From: Photobacterium sp. DA100
GTDB taxonomy: Bacteria > Pseudomonadota > Gammaproteobacteria > Enterobacterales > Vibrionaceae
Reading direction: 5' to 3'
Assembly: GCF_029223585.1 (NCBI RefSeq)
Contig: NZ_CP119423.1
Coordinates: 3,286,001 to 3,350,000 of the forward strand
Length of the DNA stretch: 64,000 bases
Position 1 is the stretch's first letter. Each line of letters starts with the position of its first letter. The position numbers and the translations under genes were made by a program. Positions 27,187 to 38,365 of this stretch are shown here, piece by piece. Below the pieces are notes generated by a model. The model was given only the letters and a program-made list of their open reading frames with translations, was not told where the DNA came from and did not search any database.

Positions 27187-30100
27187 ATGACACTGTATAA
27201 CCCCATGCTGGATAAAGACAACTGTGGCTTCGGGTTAATCGCCCACATCGAAGGAGAAACCAGCCATAAGCTTGTCCGGACCGCCATTTCCGCCCTCGAC
27301 CGCATGACCCACCGCGGTGGTATCGCCGCCGATGGCAAAACCGGCGATGGCTGCGGGCTGTTGATGAAAAAGCCCGACAGCTTCTACCGCATCGTTGCCG
27401 AGGACAGCGGCTGGAAACTGTCGCGGGAGTTTGCCCTCGGTATGCTGTTCCTCAGCCAAGATCCGGTGCTTGCCGAGCAGGCCCGTACCATCATCAGCGA
27501 AGAGCTGGCCAAGGAAACCCTGTCGCTGGTCGGCTGGCGCCCCGTACCTATCAACCCACAGGTACTGGGCCCGATAGCCACCGAAACTCTCCCCAATATC
27601 GAGCAGGTCTTTATCAACGCTCCGGCCGGCTGGAAACCCCGCGATATCGACCGCCGACTGTATGTGGCCAGGCGGCGGATCGAAAAGCGCATTACGGACG
27701 ACCCCGACTTTTATATCTGTAGCCTCTCGACTCAGGTGACCGTCTACAAAGGGCTGTGCATGCCGGCCGATCTGCCCCGCTTCTACCGGGATCTGGGTGA
27801 CATCCGGCTGGAGTCTTCCATTTGCCTGTTCCACCAGCGCTTCTCGACCAATACCCAACCCCGCTGGCCGCTGGCCCAGCCGTTCCGCTACCTCGCCCAC
27901 AACGGTGAGATCAACACCATTGCCGGCAACCGCCAGTGGGCAAGGGCCCGGGCCTACAAGTTTGCTTCGCCGCTGTTGCCGGATCTGCAGACGGCGGCCC
28001 CTTTTGTCAACGAAACCGGCTCTGACTCTTCCAGCCTCGATAACATGCTCGAGCTGTTCCTGTCCGGCGGCATGGATCTGTTCCGCGCCATGCGGCTGCT
28101 GGTCCCGCCCGCCTGGCAGAACCACCCCGACATGGATCCCGAGCTGCGGGCTTTTTATGATTTCAACTCCATGCACATGGAGCCGTGGGATGGCCCGGCC
28201 GGTATCGTCATGTCCGATGGCCGCTACGCCGCCTGTAACCTCGACCGCAACGGCCTGCGCCCGGCAAGGTATATCATCACCAAGGACAAGCTGATCACCC
28301 TGGCTTCCGAAGTCGGGATCTGGGACTACGCACCCGATGAGGTGGCCGAAAAAGGCCGAGTCGGGCCGGGCGAATTACTGGTGATCGACACCAAGTTCGG
28401 CAAGATTTGGCATTCAGCCGATATCGATAACGACCTGATGGGACGCCACCCCTACAAGGAGTGGATGGCCAGCCACGTCAAGCGCCTGGTGCCGTTTGAA
28501 GAACTCGGGGACGAGCAGGTAGGATTCCGCTCGTTCGATGATACCGAGCTCGGCACCTGCCAGAAGCAGTTCGCCATGAACCGCGAAGAGATCGATCAGG
28601 TACTGCGGGTGATCGGCGAAAACGGCCAGGAGGCCACCGGCTCAATGGGCGACGATGCGCCGATGGCCGTACTGTCCTCGCGCGAGCGCGCCGTCACCGA
28701 CTACTTCCGACAGATGTTCGCCCAGGTTACCAACCCGCCGATTGACCCGCTGCGGGAAAAGCATGTGATGTCGCTGGCCACCTGTATCGGCCGTGAAATC
28801 AACGTCTTCTGCGAAACCGACAGCCATGCCCACCGGGTCGCCTTTGCCTCGCCGGTGCTGCTCTATTCCGATTTGGTACAGCTGCTCGAACTCGACAACC
28901 AGTACTACCGCAACAGCATTATCGATATCAACTTTGACCCGAACGAGAAAGATCTCAGGCAGGCCATTATCGATATTTGCGATCAGGCAGAGCGCCTGGT
29001 GCGCAGCGGTACCGTCCTCATTGTCCTGTCAGACCGCGGTATCAATGCCGGCAAGCTCCCAATCCCGGCCGCAATGGCGGTGGGGGCGGTACAGAACCGG
29101 CTGGTCAGCAAGCAGCTGCGCTGTGATGCCAATATCATCATCGAAACCGCCACCGCCCGCGATCCGCACCAGTTTGCGGTGCTGCTCGGCTTCGGGGCCA
29201 CCGCGGTGTATCCGTACCTGGCCTATGAGACCCTCGGCCAACTGGTCGATAGCGGTGCCATCGCCAAGCCCTACCGCGACGTGATGCTCAACTTCCGCAA
29301 CGGGATCAACAAGGGCCTGTACAAAATCATGTCCAAGATGGGGATCTCCACCATTGCCTCCTACCGCTGTGCCATGCTGTTTGAGGCTGTCGGCCTTGAT
29401 GATGAGGTGGTCGAACTGTGCTTCCGCGGTGTCTCGAGCCGGATCCAGGGAGCGGGGTTTGCCGACTTCCAGCAAGACTTGTTCAACCTTTCCCGCCGGG
29501 CCTGGCTCAAGCGCAAACCGATCGAACATGGCGGGTTGCTCAAATACGTCCACGGCGGCGAGTTCCATGCCTACAACCCCGATGTTGTCGCTACCTTGCA
29601 GCGGGCGGTCAAATCCGGTGACTACGCCGACTACCAGGCCTTCGCCAAGCAAGTCAACGAGCGGCCCGTCGCGGCTATCCGCGATTTGCTCAAGCTAACA
29701 GCCAACAATGCCCCTATCGCCATCGACAAGGTCGAAGAAGCCGCAGCGCTCTACCAGCGCTTTGACTCTGCCGCGATGTCCATCGGAGCCCTGAGCCCCG
29801 AGGCCCACGAAGCACTGGCGATCGCCATGAACCGGTTGGGCGGCTTTTCCAACTCGGGCGAAGGCGGTGAAGATCCGCGCCGCTTCAATAGCGAGCGCAA
29901 CTCGCGCATCAAGCAGGTGGCCTCCGGCCGCTTTGGTGTCACCCCGCACTACCTGGTCAATGCCGATGTCATCCAAATCAAGGTGGCACAAGGTGCCAAG
30001 CCGGGTGAAGGTGGCCAACTGCCCGGCCACAAGGTCACTACCGAAATAGCCAAGCTGCGTTATGCGGTGCCGGGTGTCACCCTGATCTCGCCACCGCCTC

Positions 30101-31650
30101 ACCATGACATCTACTCGATAGAAGATCTGGCCCAGCTGATCTTCGACCTCAAGCAGGTCAACCCGACGGCCTTGGTGTCGGTCAAGTTGGTGTCCGAGCC
30201 AGGGGTCGGGACCATTGCCACCGGGGTCGCCAAGGCCTACGCCGATCTCATTACCATTTCCGGCTACGACGGCGGTACCGGGGCCAGCCCTCTCACCTCG
30301 GTGAAATATGCCGGTAGCCCGTGGGAGTTGGGCCTGGCCGAAACCCAGCAGGCACTGGTCGCCAACGGCTTGCGCCACAAGATCCGGCTCCAGGTCGACG
30401 GTGGCCTGAAAACCGGCCTCGATGTGGTCAAGGCCGCAATCCTCGGTGCCGAGAGTTTCGGCTTCGGCACCGCACCAATGGTAGCATTGGGCTGTAAATA
30501 CTTGCGCATCTGCCACCTCAACAACTGCGCCACCGGAGTGGCAACCCAGGATGAAACCCTGCGGCGCGACTTCTTCAAAGGCTTGCCCGAACAAGTCATG
30601 AACTACTTCATCGGCTTAGGTCAGGAGGTGCGGGAAATCCTCGCCGAGCTGGGCATCGAAAAGCTCACCGACCTGATTGGCCGGACCGAGTTACTCGAAG
30701 TCATCGGGGGCTACACCGCCAAGCAAAGCAAACTCGATCTCTCTCCGGTGCTCGCGACCAGCGAGCCGTTGGAGGGCAAGACCCTGTACTGTAGTGAAAC
30801 CAATACCCCGTTTGACAATGCACCGCTCAACGGCGCCTTGCTCGCGCAGGCCCTGCCAGCTATCGAGGCGCGCAGCGGCGCGGACATCTTCCAGGATATC
30901 CGCAACACCGACCGCTCGGTGGGGGCGCGGCTATCAGGAGAAATCGCCAAACGCTGGGGTAATCAGGGCATGGCGTCGACACCGGTCAACCTCCACCTGA
31001 CGGGTACCGCCGGCCAGTCGTTCGGGGTATGGAATGCCGGGGGCCTCAACCTCTTCCTCACCGGCGATGCCAATGACTATGTCGGCAAGGGCATGACCGG
31101 CGGGCAAATAGTCATTCGCCCACCGCTTGGGTCGGCATTCAAATCCAACCAGTCGACCATTATCGGCAATACCTGCCTGTATGGCGCAACGGGCGGCAAA
31201 CTGTTTGCCGCCGGTAAAGCCGGGGAGCGATTTGCGGTGCGGAATTCGGGCACCATCGCGGTTATCGAGGGAGCCGGCGACAATGCCTGCGAATACATGA
31301 CCGGGGGCATCGTCGCCATTCTCGGCAAGACCGGGGTTAACTTCGGCGCCGGGATGACCGGGGGCTTTGCCTATATCCTCGACGAGGACGGCGACTTTGC
31401 CGGACGGGTCAATCCCGAGCTGGTCGAAGCCTTGCCTCTGGCTGAGTTGAAAATCCACCAAGAACACCTGCGAGGCCTGATTGACCAGCACCTTGAGTTG
31501 ACCGGCTCGGATAGAGCGCAAGAGATCCTGGCCGAATTCGACCAGTGGATCCCACGCTTTTACCTAGCCAAGCCAAAGACTGCCGATGTCAATACCTTAC
31601 TCGGCCACCAGAGCCGCTCAGCCGCCGAGCTGCGCGTACAAGCCCAATAG
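27187..31650 (+). CDS. gltB: Glutamate synthase (NADPH) large subunit, second locus (enterobacterial type)
   Basis: This 1487-residue protein follows E. coli GltB almost residue by residue, including the C-terminal RSAAELRVQAQ. After a 12-residue propeptide the nucleophile is C13 (DKDNCGFGLIAHIEGE). The FMN region (GYDGGTGASPLTS), 3Fe-4S motif (CHLNNCATGVATQ) and beta-helix repeats (GAGDNACEYMTGG) are intact. I chose ATG 27187 over the in-frame codon at 27142 because it follows AGGGAG and matches family starts. Codons favour CGG, CGC and GGC more than in the first gltB, suggesting lower expression or another history. gltD follows 12 bases downstream. Confidence 0.96.
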   Translation: MTLYNPMLDKDNCGFGLIAHIEGETSHKLVRTAISALDRMTHRGGIAADGKTGDGCGLLMKKPDSFYRIVAEDSGWKLSREFALGMLFLSQDPVLAEQARTIISEELAKETLSLVGWRPVPINPQVLGPIATETLPNIEQVFINAPAGWKPRDIDRRLYVARRRIEKRITDDPDFYICSLSTQVTVYKGLCMPADLPRFYRDLGDIRLESSICLFHQRFSTNTQPRWPLAQPFRYLAHNGEINTIAGNRQWARARAYKFASPLLPDLQTAAPFVNETGSDSSSLDNMLELFLSGGMDLFRAMRLLVPPAWQNHPDMDPELRAFYDFNSMHMEPWDGPAGIVMSDGRYAACNLDRNGLRPARYIITKDKLITLASEVGIWDYAPDEVAEKGRVGPGELLVIDTKFGKIWHSADIDNDLMGRHPYKEWMASHVKRLVPFEELGDEQVGFRSFDDTELGTCQKQFAMNREEIDQVLRVIGENGQEATGSMGDDAPMAVLSSRERAVTDYFRQMFAQVTNPPIDPLREKHVMSLATCIGREINVFCETDSHAHRVAFASPVLLYSDLVQLLELDNQYYRNSIIDINFDPNEKDLRQAIIDICDQAERLVRSGTVLIVLSDRGINAGKLPIPAAMAVGAVQNRLVSKQLRCDANIIIETATARDPHQFAVLLGFGATAVYPYLAYETLGQLVDSGAIAKPYRDVMLNFRNGINKGLYKIMSKMGISTIASYRCAMLFEAVGLDDEVVELCFRGVSSRIQGAGFADFQQDLFNLSRRAWLKRKPIEHGGLLKYVHGGEFHAYNPDVVATLQRAVKSGDYADYQAFAKQVNERPVAAIRDLLKLTANNAPIAIDKVEEAAALYQRFDSAAMSIGALSPEAHEALAIAMNRLGGFSNSGEGGEDPRRFNSERNSRIKQVASGRFGVTPHYLVNADVIQIKVAQGAKPGEGGQLPGHKVTTEIAKLRYAVPGVTLISPPPHHDIYSIEDLAQLIFDLKQVNPTALVSVKLVSEPGVGTIATGVAKAYADLITISGYDGGTGASPLTSVKYAGSPWELGLAETQQALVANGLRHKIRLQVDGGLKTGLDVVKAAILGAESFGFGTAPMVALGCKYLRICHLNNCATGVATQDETLRRDFFKGLPEQVMNYFIGLGQEVREILAELGIEKLTDLIGRTELLEVIGGYTAKQSKLDLSPVLATSEPLEGKTLYCSETNTPFDNAPLNGALLAQALPAIEARSGADIFQDIRNTDRSVGARLSGEIAKRWGNQGMASTPVNLHLTGTAGQSFGVWNAGGLNLFLTGDANDYVGKGMTGGQIVIRPPLGSAFKSNQSTIIGNTCLYGATGGKLFAAGKAGERFAVRNSGTIAVIEGAGDNACEYMTGGIVAILGKTGVNFGAGMTGGFAYILDEDGDFAGRVNPELVEALPLAELKIHQEHLRGLIDQHLELTGSDRAQEILAEFDQWIPRFYLAKPKTADVNTLLGHQSRSAAELRVQAQ

Positions 31651-33075
<1,425 letters not shown>

Positions 33076-33137
33076 CTAACCGGTCGGCAACTTGGCATTG
33101 TCCGGCTTCAGCATGTTACAATCACGCCATTCCCAAC

Positions 33138-33154
33138 GCCCCCTCTACGGGGGC
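33138..33154 (+). terminator. Weak hairpin between gltD2 and mtnN
   Basis: GCCCCC / GGGGGC with a TCTAC loop, followed by TTGTTA rather than a T run. It could terminate the gltBD2 transcript weakly or shape the mtnN leader. Confidence 0.4.
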
Positions 33155-33180
33155 TTGTTACCTAACAAGAGACTGTATTG

Positions 33181-33879
33181 ATGAAAATCGGCATTATCGG
33201 CGCGATGGAGCAAGAAGTTGCCATCCTTAAAGATCAACTGGCGAACCGCGAAACGCACAGCAAGGCGGGCTGTACGTTCTACACAGGTACGCTGAACGGC
33301 GCTGACGTGGTATTGCTTCAGTCTGGTATCGGCAAAGTGGCAGCTGCTGTAGGCACTGCGGTTCTGCTTGAAATCTTCCAGCCTGATGTCGTACTCAACA
33401 CCGGTTCAGCCGGCGGCTTCGATAGTAGCCTGAATGTCGGTGATGTGGTGATCTCGACCGAGGTCCGTTACCACGATGCCGATGTTACAGCCTTCGGTTA
33501 CGAAATCGGCCAGATGGCCCAGCAACCAGCGGCATTTGCTTCTGATGCCAAGCTGATGGATGTTGCCGAGCAGGCACTGGCCACCATGGCTGACACTCAC
33601 GCGGTACGCGGCCTGATCTGTACTGGCGACGCCTTCGTGTGCTCGGCTGAAAGACAAGCCTTTATCCGTGACAACTTCCCGTCTGTCATTGCCGTTGAAA
33701 TGGAAGCTGCAGCCATTGCCCAGGCCTGTCACCAGTTCAAGGTACCTTTCGTGGTCGTGCGTGCGATCTCTGATGTGGCAGACAAAGAGTCGCCAATGAG
33801 CTTTGAAGAATTCCTGCCGGTTGCGGCCCAGAGCTCTTCGGTAATGGTCGCCAAAATGGTTGAGCTGCTGAACCAGTAA
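33181..33879 (+). CDS. mtnN: 5'-methylthioadenosine/S-adenosylhomocysteine nucleosidase
   Basis: MtnN (Pfs) removes adenine from methylthioadenosine, S-adenosylhomocysteine and 5'-deoxyadenosine. It feeds methionine salvage and, in vibrios, autoinducer-2 synthesis through LuxS. The 232 residues show the nucleoside phosphorylase fold: N-terminal [20 protein letters not shown], the ribose-binding [10 protein letters not shown] and the catalytic Asp in [12 protein letters not shown] 33181 is preferred to the TTG one codon before. The order mtnN, (cbiB-like), btuF, TRIC gene parallels the mtnN-btuF-yadS cluster of E. coli. Confidence 0.97.
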   Translation: MKIGIIGAMEQEVAILKDQLANRETHSKAGCTFYTGTLNGADVVLLQSGIGKVAAAVGTAVLLEIFQPDVVLNTGSAGGFDSSLNVGDVVISTEVRYHDADVTAFGYEIGQMAQQPAAFASDAKLMDVAEQALATMADTHAVRGLICTGDAFVCSAERQAFIRDNFPSVIAVEMEAAAIAQACHQFKVPFVVVRAISDVADKESPMSFEEFLPVAAQSSSVMVAKMVELLNQ

Positions 33880-33881
33880 CG

Positions 33882-34838
33882 ATGACCGACGCCATTGCAC
33901 TCATCGCCGAAAACAGCACCCTGCTTGCCTTGTGGGGTGCTCTGGCAGTGCAATGGCTGTTGCCTATCCCCACCCAGTTACATCCTCTGCAAATCTGGCG
34001 CCAGCTTGCCCTGGCTCTCGCCGCTCGGGTCAACAAACCCAGCGACGCCCCGCAGCAAAGACGCCTATCAGGCTTGCTTTCTTGGTCACTGCTATGGCTA
34101 ACCGTATTGGTTGTTCTGATCTGCCTGTACCAGCTAGTGTGGATCGATACCGCTTTCCACCTCCTGCTGCTGTGGATCGCCCTTGACTGGCGCAACATGC
34201 ACAAGTTCAGCCAGCAATTTATCCGCGCCTACAGCCGGGAAGACAAACTGCAGTGCCGGGTTTTGCTTGGCAGCAGGCTCAACCGCCATACCGACAGCCT
34301 TTCTTTGCTGGGCCTGGGCAAGGCCGGCGCTGAAACCCTGCTGATCGGCTACGGCCGGTTGGCTGCCGGCGTCTTGTTCTGGTACGCCCTTGCCGGAGGG
34401 ATCGGCGCAATTTTGTATCGCCTGGCCGTCGAGCTTAGCCGCTGCTGGTCACCGAGCAGGCAGCAATTCCGTCATTTCGGCCAGCCCGCTACCACGATAC
34501 TAGCCGTACTGGATATTGTTCCACTGCGCCTGTTTGCCCTGCTGCTGACACTTGGCAACAACGGGAAAATGGCACTGCGGGGCCTCAAGCAACAGGGAGA
34601 AAACTGGCTCCTTCCGGGACCAGGATGGCTGCTAGCCGCTGCCGGACACAAACTATCACTATCGCTGGGCGGACCTGCTATCTACGATAAAACCAAGATG
34701 GAGCGGCCAAAGCTCGGCGGCAGAATCGCCCCGGCAGCCTTTCACCTGAGCCAGATAGATCGCCTGGCCAACCAGCGCCTTTGGGGCTGGGTCGCAGCCC
34801 AAAGCCTGTTACTGTTAATGCTACAAGGAGCCGTTTAA
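33882..34838 (+). CDS. CbiB/CobD-like cobinamide-related membrane protein
   Basis: The 318-residue membrane protein resembles CbiB (CobD), which attaches aminopropanol phosphate to adenosyl-cobyric acid. It has several membrane helices (about 15-30, 65-95, 160-185, 205-225, 300-318) and blocks typical of the family such as RNMHKFSQQFIRAYSR. It starts three bases after mtnN and ends directly against btuF, so it belongs to this operon. No other corrin-ring genes are nearby. In this family of bacteria it is likely a salvage or remodelling step rather than part of full synthesis. The match is by family pattern, with lower certainty on activity. Confidence 0.78.
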   Translation: MTDAIALIAENSTLLALWGALAVQWLLPIPTQLHPLQIWRQLALALAARVNKPSDAPQQRRLSGLLSWSLLWLTVLVVLICLYQLVWIDTAFHLLLLWIALDWRNMHKFSQQFIRAYSREDKLQCRVLLGSRLNRHTDSLSLLGLGKAGAETLLIGYGRLAAGVLFWYALAGGIGAILYRLAVELSRCWSPSRQQFRHFGQPATTILAVLDIVPLRLFALLLTLGNNGKMALRGLKQQGENWLLPGPGWLLAAAGHKLSLSLGGPAIYDKTKMERPKLGGRIAPAAFHLSQIDRLANQRLWGWVAAQSLLLLMLQGAV

Positions 34839-35663
34839 GTGCGTTTCGCCGCTTTATGCCTACTGCTACTCCCCGTTTTCTCTGTCGCTGCCGAACCCGT
34901 AAAAAAGATCATCAGCCTCTCGCCACATACGACCGAAATGGCCTATGCCGCAGGACTGGGTGACAAGCTGATCGCCGCCAGTGACTACAGCGACTATCCG
35001 GAAGCGGCCAAGTCCCTCGAGCGGGTCGCCAACTACCGCGGCATAAAAATGGAGCGTATCGTCGCCCTGCAGCCGGATCTGATCTTGGCCTGGAAAGGAG
35101 GCAACCCCAGCCGCGAAATGACCCGGTTGGAGCAGCTCGGCTTCAAGGTGTTCTACTCCAATCCCGGCTCACTGGAAGATATCGCCAGCACCCTGGAACA
35201 ACTGGGCCAGTTTGCCGACTCACCAACCCAGGCCCAGCGTAGCGCTAGCGATTTTCGCCAGCGGCTGGATGCACTGCGTCGAGCCCATCAGGACAAGCAG
35301 CCAGTCAGCTACTTCTATCAGCTCAGCAGCAGCCCGATGATCACGGTGGCTGGCAACAATTGGCCCAGCCAAGTCTTCGCCGTGTGCGGCGGGGAAAACA
35401 TCTTTGCCGACAGCCGCGCGGCCTACCCGCAAATCTCGCAAGAGCAAGTGATTGTCCGCCAGCCAGAGGTAATTTTCGGTACCTCGCATGCCGCAGCCGA
35501 CCCTTCGGTGTGGGATAATTGGCGTCAGCAGTTACCCGCAGTGGAAAGAGAGCACATTTTTACCGTGACCTCAGACTGGTTAAACCGGCCGACACCACGC
35601 ACTATTCTGGCTGCCGAGGAAATCTGCCAGTACCTTGATCAGGTACGTCAGTCTGCGTTGTAA
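34839..35663 (+). CDS. btuF: Vitamin B12 periplasmic binding protein
   Basis: BtuF binds cobalamin in the periplasm and delivers it to the BtuCD transporter. The 274 residues begin with a signal peptide ([20 protein letters not shown]) and continue [23 protein letters not shown], characteristic of the family. Two lobes are joined by a helix, with [15 protein letters not shown] and [14 protein letters not shown] as landmarks. The start codon is GTG, directly after the stop of the CbiB-like gene, with AGGAG nine bases upstream. btuC and btuD are not in this window. The pairing with a CbiB-like protein supports a corrinoid uptake and salvage role. Confidence 0.93.
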   Translation: MRFAALCLLLLPVFSVAAEPVKKIISLSPHTTEMAYAAGLGDKLIAASDYSDYPEAAKSLERVANYRGIKMERIVALQPDLILAWKGGNPSREMTRLEQLGFKVFYSNPGSLEDIASTLEQLGQFADSPTQAQRSASDFRQRLDALRRAHQDKQPVSYFYQLSSSPMITVAGNNWPSQVFAVCGGENIFADSRAAYPQISQEQVIVRQPEVIFGTSHAAADPSVWDNWRQQLPAVEREHIFTVTSDWLNRPTPRTILAAEEICQYLDQVRQSAL

Positions 35664-35681
35664 CACGCCATCAACAATCAC

Positions 35682-35741
35682 TGTGAGTCATCTCACAAAG
35701 CGATTGCAGCGAGTTGTCAGCCGTCTGATTCGTCGTACAAT
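35682..35741 (+). promoter_or_regulatory. CRP site and promoter of the TRIC-family gene
   Basis: TGTGA-GTCATC-TCACA (35682-35697) is a perfect CRP palindrome. A -35 TTGTCA (35714-35719), a 16-base spacer and a -10 TACAAT (35736-35741) follow. With a start near 35748-35751 the CRP centre falls at about -58.5 to -61.5, the class I position. This predicts cAMP-CRP activation. Confidence 0.75.
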
Positions 35742-35783
35742 CTGCGCGATCTCCCTATATTCTCTGACTCAGCAGGTTTCATG

Positions 35784-36395
35784 ATGCTCATTTATATTCT
35801 CGATATGTTTGGGACGGCCGTGTTTGCCGCCTCGGGCGTATTACTGGCAGGCAGGCTCCGGATGGATCCGTTCGGGGTAGTGGTGCTGGCCAGCGTCACC
35901 GCAATCGGCGGGGGAACCATTCGCGATATGGCCCTTGGTGCCACGCCTGTTTTCTGGATCACCGATACCAACTACCTGTGGGTGATCTTCATTACCTGCC
36001 TGGTGAGCATGCTGGCCATCCGCCGCCCACGCCAGATGGCCTGGTGGATATTACCCGTGGCCGATGCCATCGGTCTTGCTGTCTTTGTCGCCATTGGGGT
36101 CGAGAAGGCCCTGCGTTTCGGTGCCACGCCGATGGTAGCCGTGATTATGGGCGTGATAACCGGTTGTGGTGGCGGGGTGATCCGTGATGTGTTGGCACGA
36201 GAAATTCCAATGGTACTGCGCACCGAAGTGTACGCCACCGCTTGTATCCTCGGCGGCATTGTCCACACCATGGCCCTATCGGCAAGTGTCGATTCAGCAG
36301 TCGCAACCCTGGCAGGGATCATCACGACCCTGACCATTCGCCTCGCGGCGATACGCTGGCACCTTTCCCTGCCCACCTTCGCCCTGAGACACTAA
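35784..36395 (+). CDS. TRIC cation channel family protein (YadS/UPF0126 type)
   Basis: The 203-residue inner-membrane protein matches the YadS/TRIC family: two repeats of three helices, each ending in a glycine-rich loop ([15 protein letters not shown] near 45-60 and [20 protein letters not shown] near 125-145). Bacterial TRIC homologues form trimeric potassium-permeable channels; the physiological role is poorly known. ATG 35784 aligns with YadS and has better spacing to the ribosome site than the ATG at 35781. It closes the mtnN cluster but has its own CRP-type promoter and terminator. Confidence 0.9.
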   Translation: MLIYILDMFGTAVFAASGVLLAGRLRMDPFGVVVLASVTAIGGGTIRDMALGATPVFWITDTNYLWVIFITCLVSMLAIRRPRQMAWWILPVADAIGLAVFVAIGVEKALRFGATPMVAVIMGVITGCGGGVIRDVLAREIPMVLRTEVYATACILGGIVHTMALSASVDSAVATLAGIITTLTIRLAAIRWHLSLPTFALRH

Positions 36396-36436
36396 TCGGT
36401 CCCAAGCTTTTAGTGCAATCACTTACGCCCCTTCAC

Positions 36437-36462
36437 AAAAACCGCCATGCTGGCGGTTTTTT
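36437..36462 (+). terminator. Terminator of the TRIC-family gene
   Basis: AAAACCGCC / GGCGGTTTTTT with an ATGCT-type loop, 42 bases after the stop codon. Confidence 0.88.
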
Positions 36463-36474
36463 CTGTCTCACACC

Positions 36475-36504
36475 AATTAAGTAAAATAAAAACTTTACTT
36501 AATT
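36475..36504 (+). repeat. Perfect 11-bp inverted repeat upstream of the VOC gene
   Basis: AATTAAGTAAA (36475-36485) and TTTACTTAATT (36494-36504) are exact inverted copies separated by 8 bases. The centre lies about 72 bases before the VOC start codon. It is AT-rich and lacks a following T run, so a repressor or activator binding site is more likely than a terminator. Confidence 0.65.
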
Positions 36505-36560
36505 AACCACTGCTCTACATTTAAATAAACAAAAAAATTTATATAAGGAGTGAAGTGCCT

Positions 36561-36977
36561 ATGATGCCCTACGTAGAACATGCCAACATCACCGTCGCCA
36601 ATATCGACCATACTATCGAGTTCATCCAAACCGCCCTGCCCGCCTTTGCCGTCCGCCATTGCGGCCAGGGAGATAGCTACCGCTGGTGCCATATCGGAAC
36701 GGAACACAGCTATCTTGCCCTACAGGAGGTCGTCGAGCGGGCATCGGTCGACCGCACCCCATACGTGGACAGCGGTATCAACCATATCGGTTTAGTGAGC
36801 GACGATGTAGAAGAGATCCGCGCCCGCTTGCTGGCAGCGGGCTATCAGGAAAACGAGATGGAGACATCGCATCCCTGGCGTAAGCGGATTTATTTCTGGG
36901 ATCCCAACGGCATCGAGTGGGAATTTATCGAATACCTGAGCCAGAATAACGGCCAGCGCAATGACTATAGCGTATAG
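36561..36977 (+). CDS. VOC (glyoxalase/bleomycin resistance/dioxygenase) family protein
   Basis: The 138-residue protein has the paired beta-alpha-beta-beta-beta pattern of the VOC superfamily. VEHANITVANIDHTIEFI opens the first module, GINHIGLVSDDVEEIRARL the second, and IYFWDPNGIEWEFIEY ends with the usual metal-ligand Glu. The conserved His and Glu residues (H9, H75, Glu near 124-127) suggest a metal enzyme, but the substrate cannot be read from sequence. I prefer ATG 36561 (10 bases after AAGGAG) to GTG 36555. It stands alone between terminators, behind a striking inverted repeat. Confidence 0.87.
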   Translation: MMPYVEHANITVANIDHTIEFIQTALPAFAVRHCGQGDSYRWCHIGTEHSYLALQEVVERASVDRTPYVDSGINHIGLVSDDVEEIRARLLAAGYQENEMETSHPWRKRIYFWDPNGIEWEFIEYLSQNNGQRNDYSV

Positions 36978-37004
36978 CCTGTTGGCTATTGGCAGTAGGA
37001 TCAA

Positions 37005-37027
37005 AAAAGGCGCCAGGGGCGCCTTTT
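37005..37027. terminator. Bidirectional terminator between the VOC gene and tyrS
   Basis: AAAAGGCGCC / GGCGCCTTTT with a 3-base loop, between convergent genes ending at 36977 and 37051. Confidence 0.85.
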
Positions 37028-37050
37028 AATCAATGAAAACAGAAGTAGGA

Positions 37051-38238
37051 TTACTTCAGGGTCACGCGGGCAAACTTGCGCTTACCAACCTGGTAAACCG
37101 CTGTACCGTCAGCAGGGATCAGCTTGGTATCTTCGATCTTGTTGCCATCGATTTTCGCTGCGCCCTGGCGGATCATACGCATCGCGTCAGAGGTAGAGTT
37201 TACCAGACCAGCCTCTTTCAGTAGGTTACCAATCGCAATACCAGCTTCGAACTCGAATTCAGGCATTTCATCTGGCATCGCACCTTTCTGGAAACGGTTG
37301 ATGAATTCCTGCTCGGCTGCATCGGCATCAGCTTCGCTGTGGAAGCGGGCAATGATTTCTTTCGCCAGCAAGATTTTCACATCACGCGGGTTACGACCAC
37401 CAGCAATATCATCCTTGAACTGGTCAATCTCTTCCAGCGGGCGGAAAGACAGACATTCGAAGTAGTTCCACATCAGATCATCAGAGATAGACATGATTTT
37501 ACCGAACATCTCGCTTGGTACGTCAGTCACACCAATGTAGTTGTTGGCAGACTTCGACATTTTCTTCACGCCGTCCAGGCCAACAAGCAGTGGCATAGTC
37601 AGGACAACCTGTGGCTTCTGGCCATTGGCTTTCTGCAGCTCACGGCCCATCAGCAGGTTGAATTTCTGATCGGTACCACCGAGCTCAACATCTGTCTCCA
37701 TTGCAACAGAGTCATAGCCCTGCAGCAGCGGGTACATGAATTCATGAATCGCAATTGGGCGACCTTCATTGTAACGCTTTTTGAAGTCGTCACGCTCAAG
37801 CATACGGGCAACAGTCTGGTTTGCTGCTAAGCGGATCATACCTTCTGCGCCCAGCTCTGATAGCCAGCTTGAGTTGAACTCAATCTTGGTCTTGGCTGGG
37901 TCTAGGATCTTGAAAACCTGCTCTTTGTAGGTTTCAGCGTTACGCAGCACGTCTTCGCGTGTCAGCGGTGGACGAGTCGTGTTTTTGCCTGTTGGGTCAC
38001 CCACCATACCGGTGAAGTCACCGATCAGGAACGTGACATCATGGCCTAGCTCCTGGAACGTACGCAGTTTGTTCAGGATCACGGTGTGACCCAGGTGAAT
38101 ATCCGGTGCAGTTGGATCGGCACCCAGTTTGATTCGCAGAGGACGGTTCTCTTTCAGCTTGGCAATCAGCTCCTCTTCCGGAATCAGCTCATCCACACCA
38201 CGCTTAATTTCAGCTAAAGCTTGTTCAATGCTGGCCAT
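37051..38238 (-). CDS. tyrS: Tyrosyl-tRNA synthetase
   Basis: This class I synthetase charges tRNA-Tyr. The 395-residue product shows the HIGH-like motif [10 protein letters not shown], the KMSKS loop [15 protein letters not shown] and a C-terminal S4 RNA-binding domain (about 330-395). Its length and start resemble the Haemophilus/Vibrio form rather than the 424-residue E. coli TyrS. I chose ATG 38238 ([11 protein letters not shown]) instead of the codon at 38283 because it aligns with homologues and follows GGGAG. I see no T-box upstream. Confidence 0.95.
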   Translation of the reverse strand: MASIEQALAEIKRGVDELIPEEELIAKLKENRPLRIKLGADPTAPDIHLGHTVILNKLRTFQELGHDVTFLIGDFTGMVGDPTGKNTTRPPLTREDVLRNAETYKEQVFKILDPAKTKIEFNSSWLSELGAEGMIRLAANQTVARMLERDDFKKRYNEGRPIAIHEFMYPLLQGYDSVAMETDVELGGTDQKFNLLMGRELQKANGQKPQVVLTMPLLVGLDGVKKMSKSANNYIGVTDVPSEMFGKIMSISDDLMWNYFECLSFRPLEEIDQFKDDIAGGRNPRDVKILLAKEIIARFHSEADADAAEQEFINRFQKGAMPDEMPEFEFEAGIAIGNLLKEAGLVNSTSDAMRMIRQGAAKIDGNKIEDTKLIPADGTAVYQVGKRKFARVTLK

Positions 38239-38365
38239 TCTTGTTCGCTCCCACAGAATTGGCAAAAAAGTAATAATCCTCAATCTTACTTGAATAGCGA
38301 TGTTTTTTGAAACCAGTTAGACTAAGGGTTGTCTTATTTTTTATGAAATCGCAAAAAATTACCAC

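Noticed and set aside
33138..33154. Strong terminator after gltD2
   Set aside because: The stem is good but no T run follows, so I kept it only as a weak hairpin.
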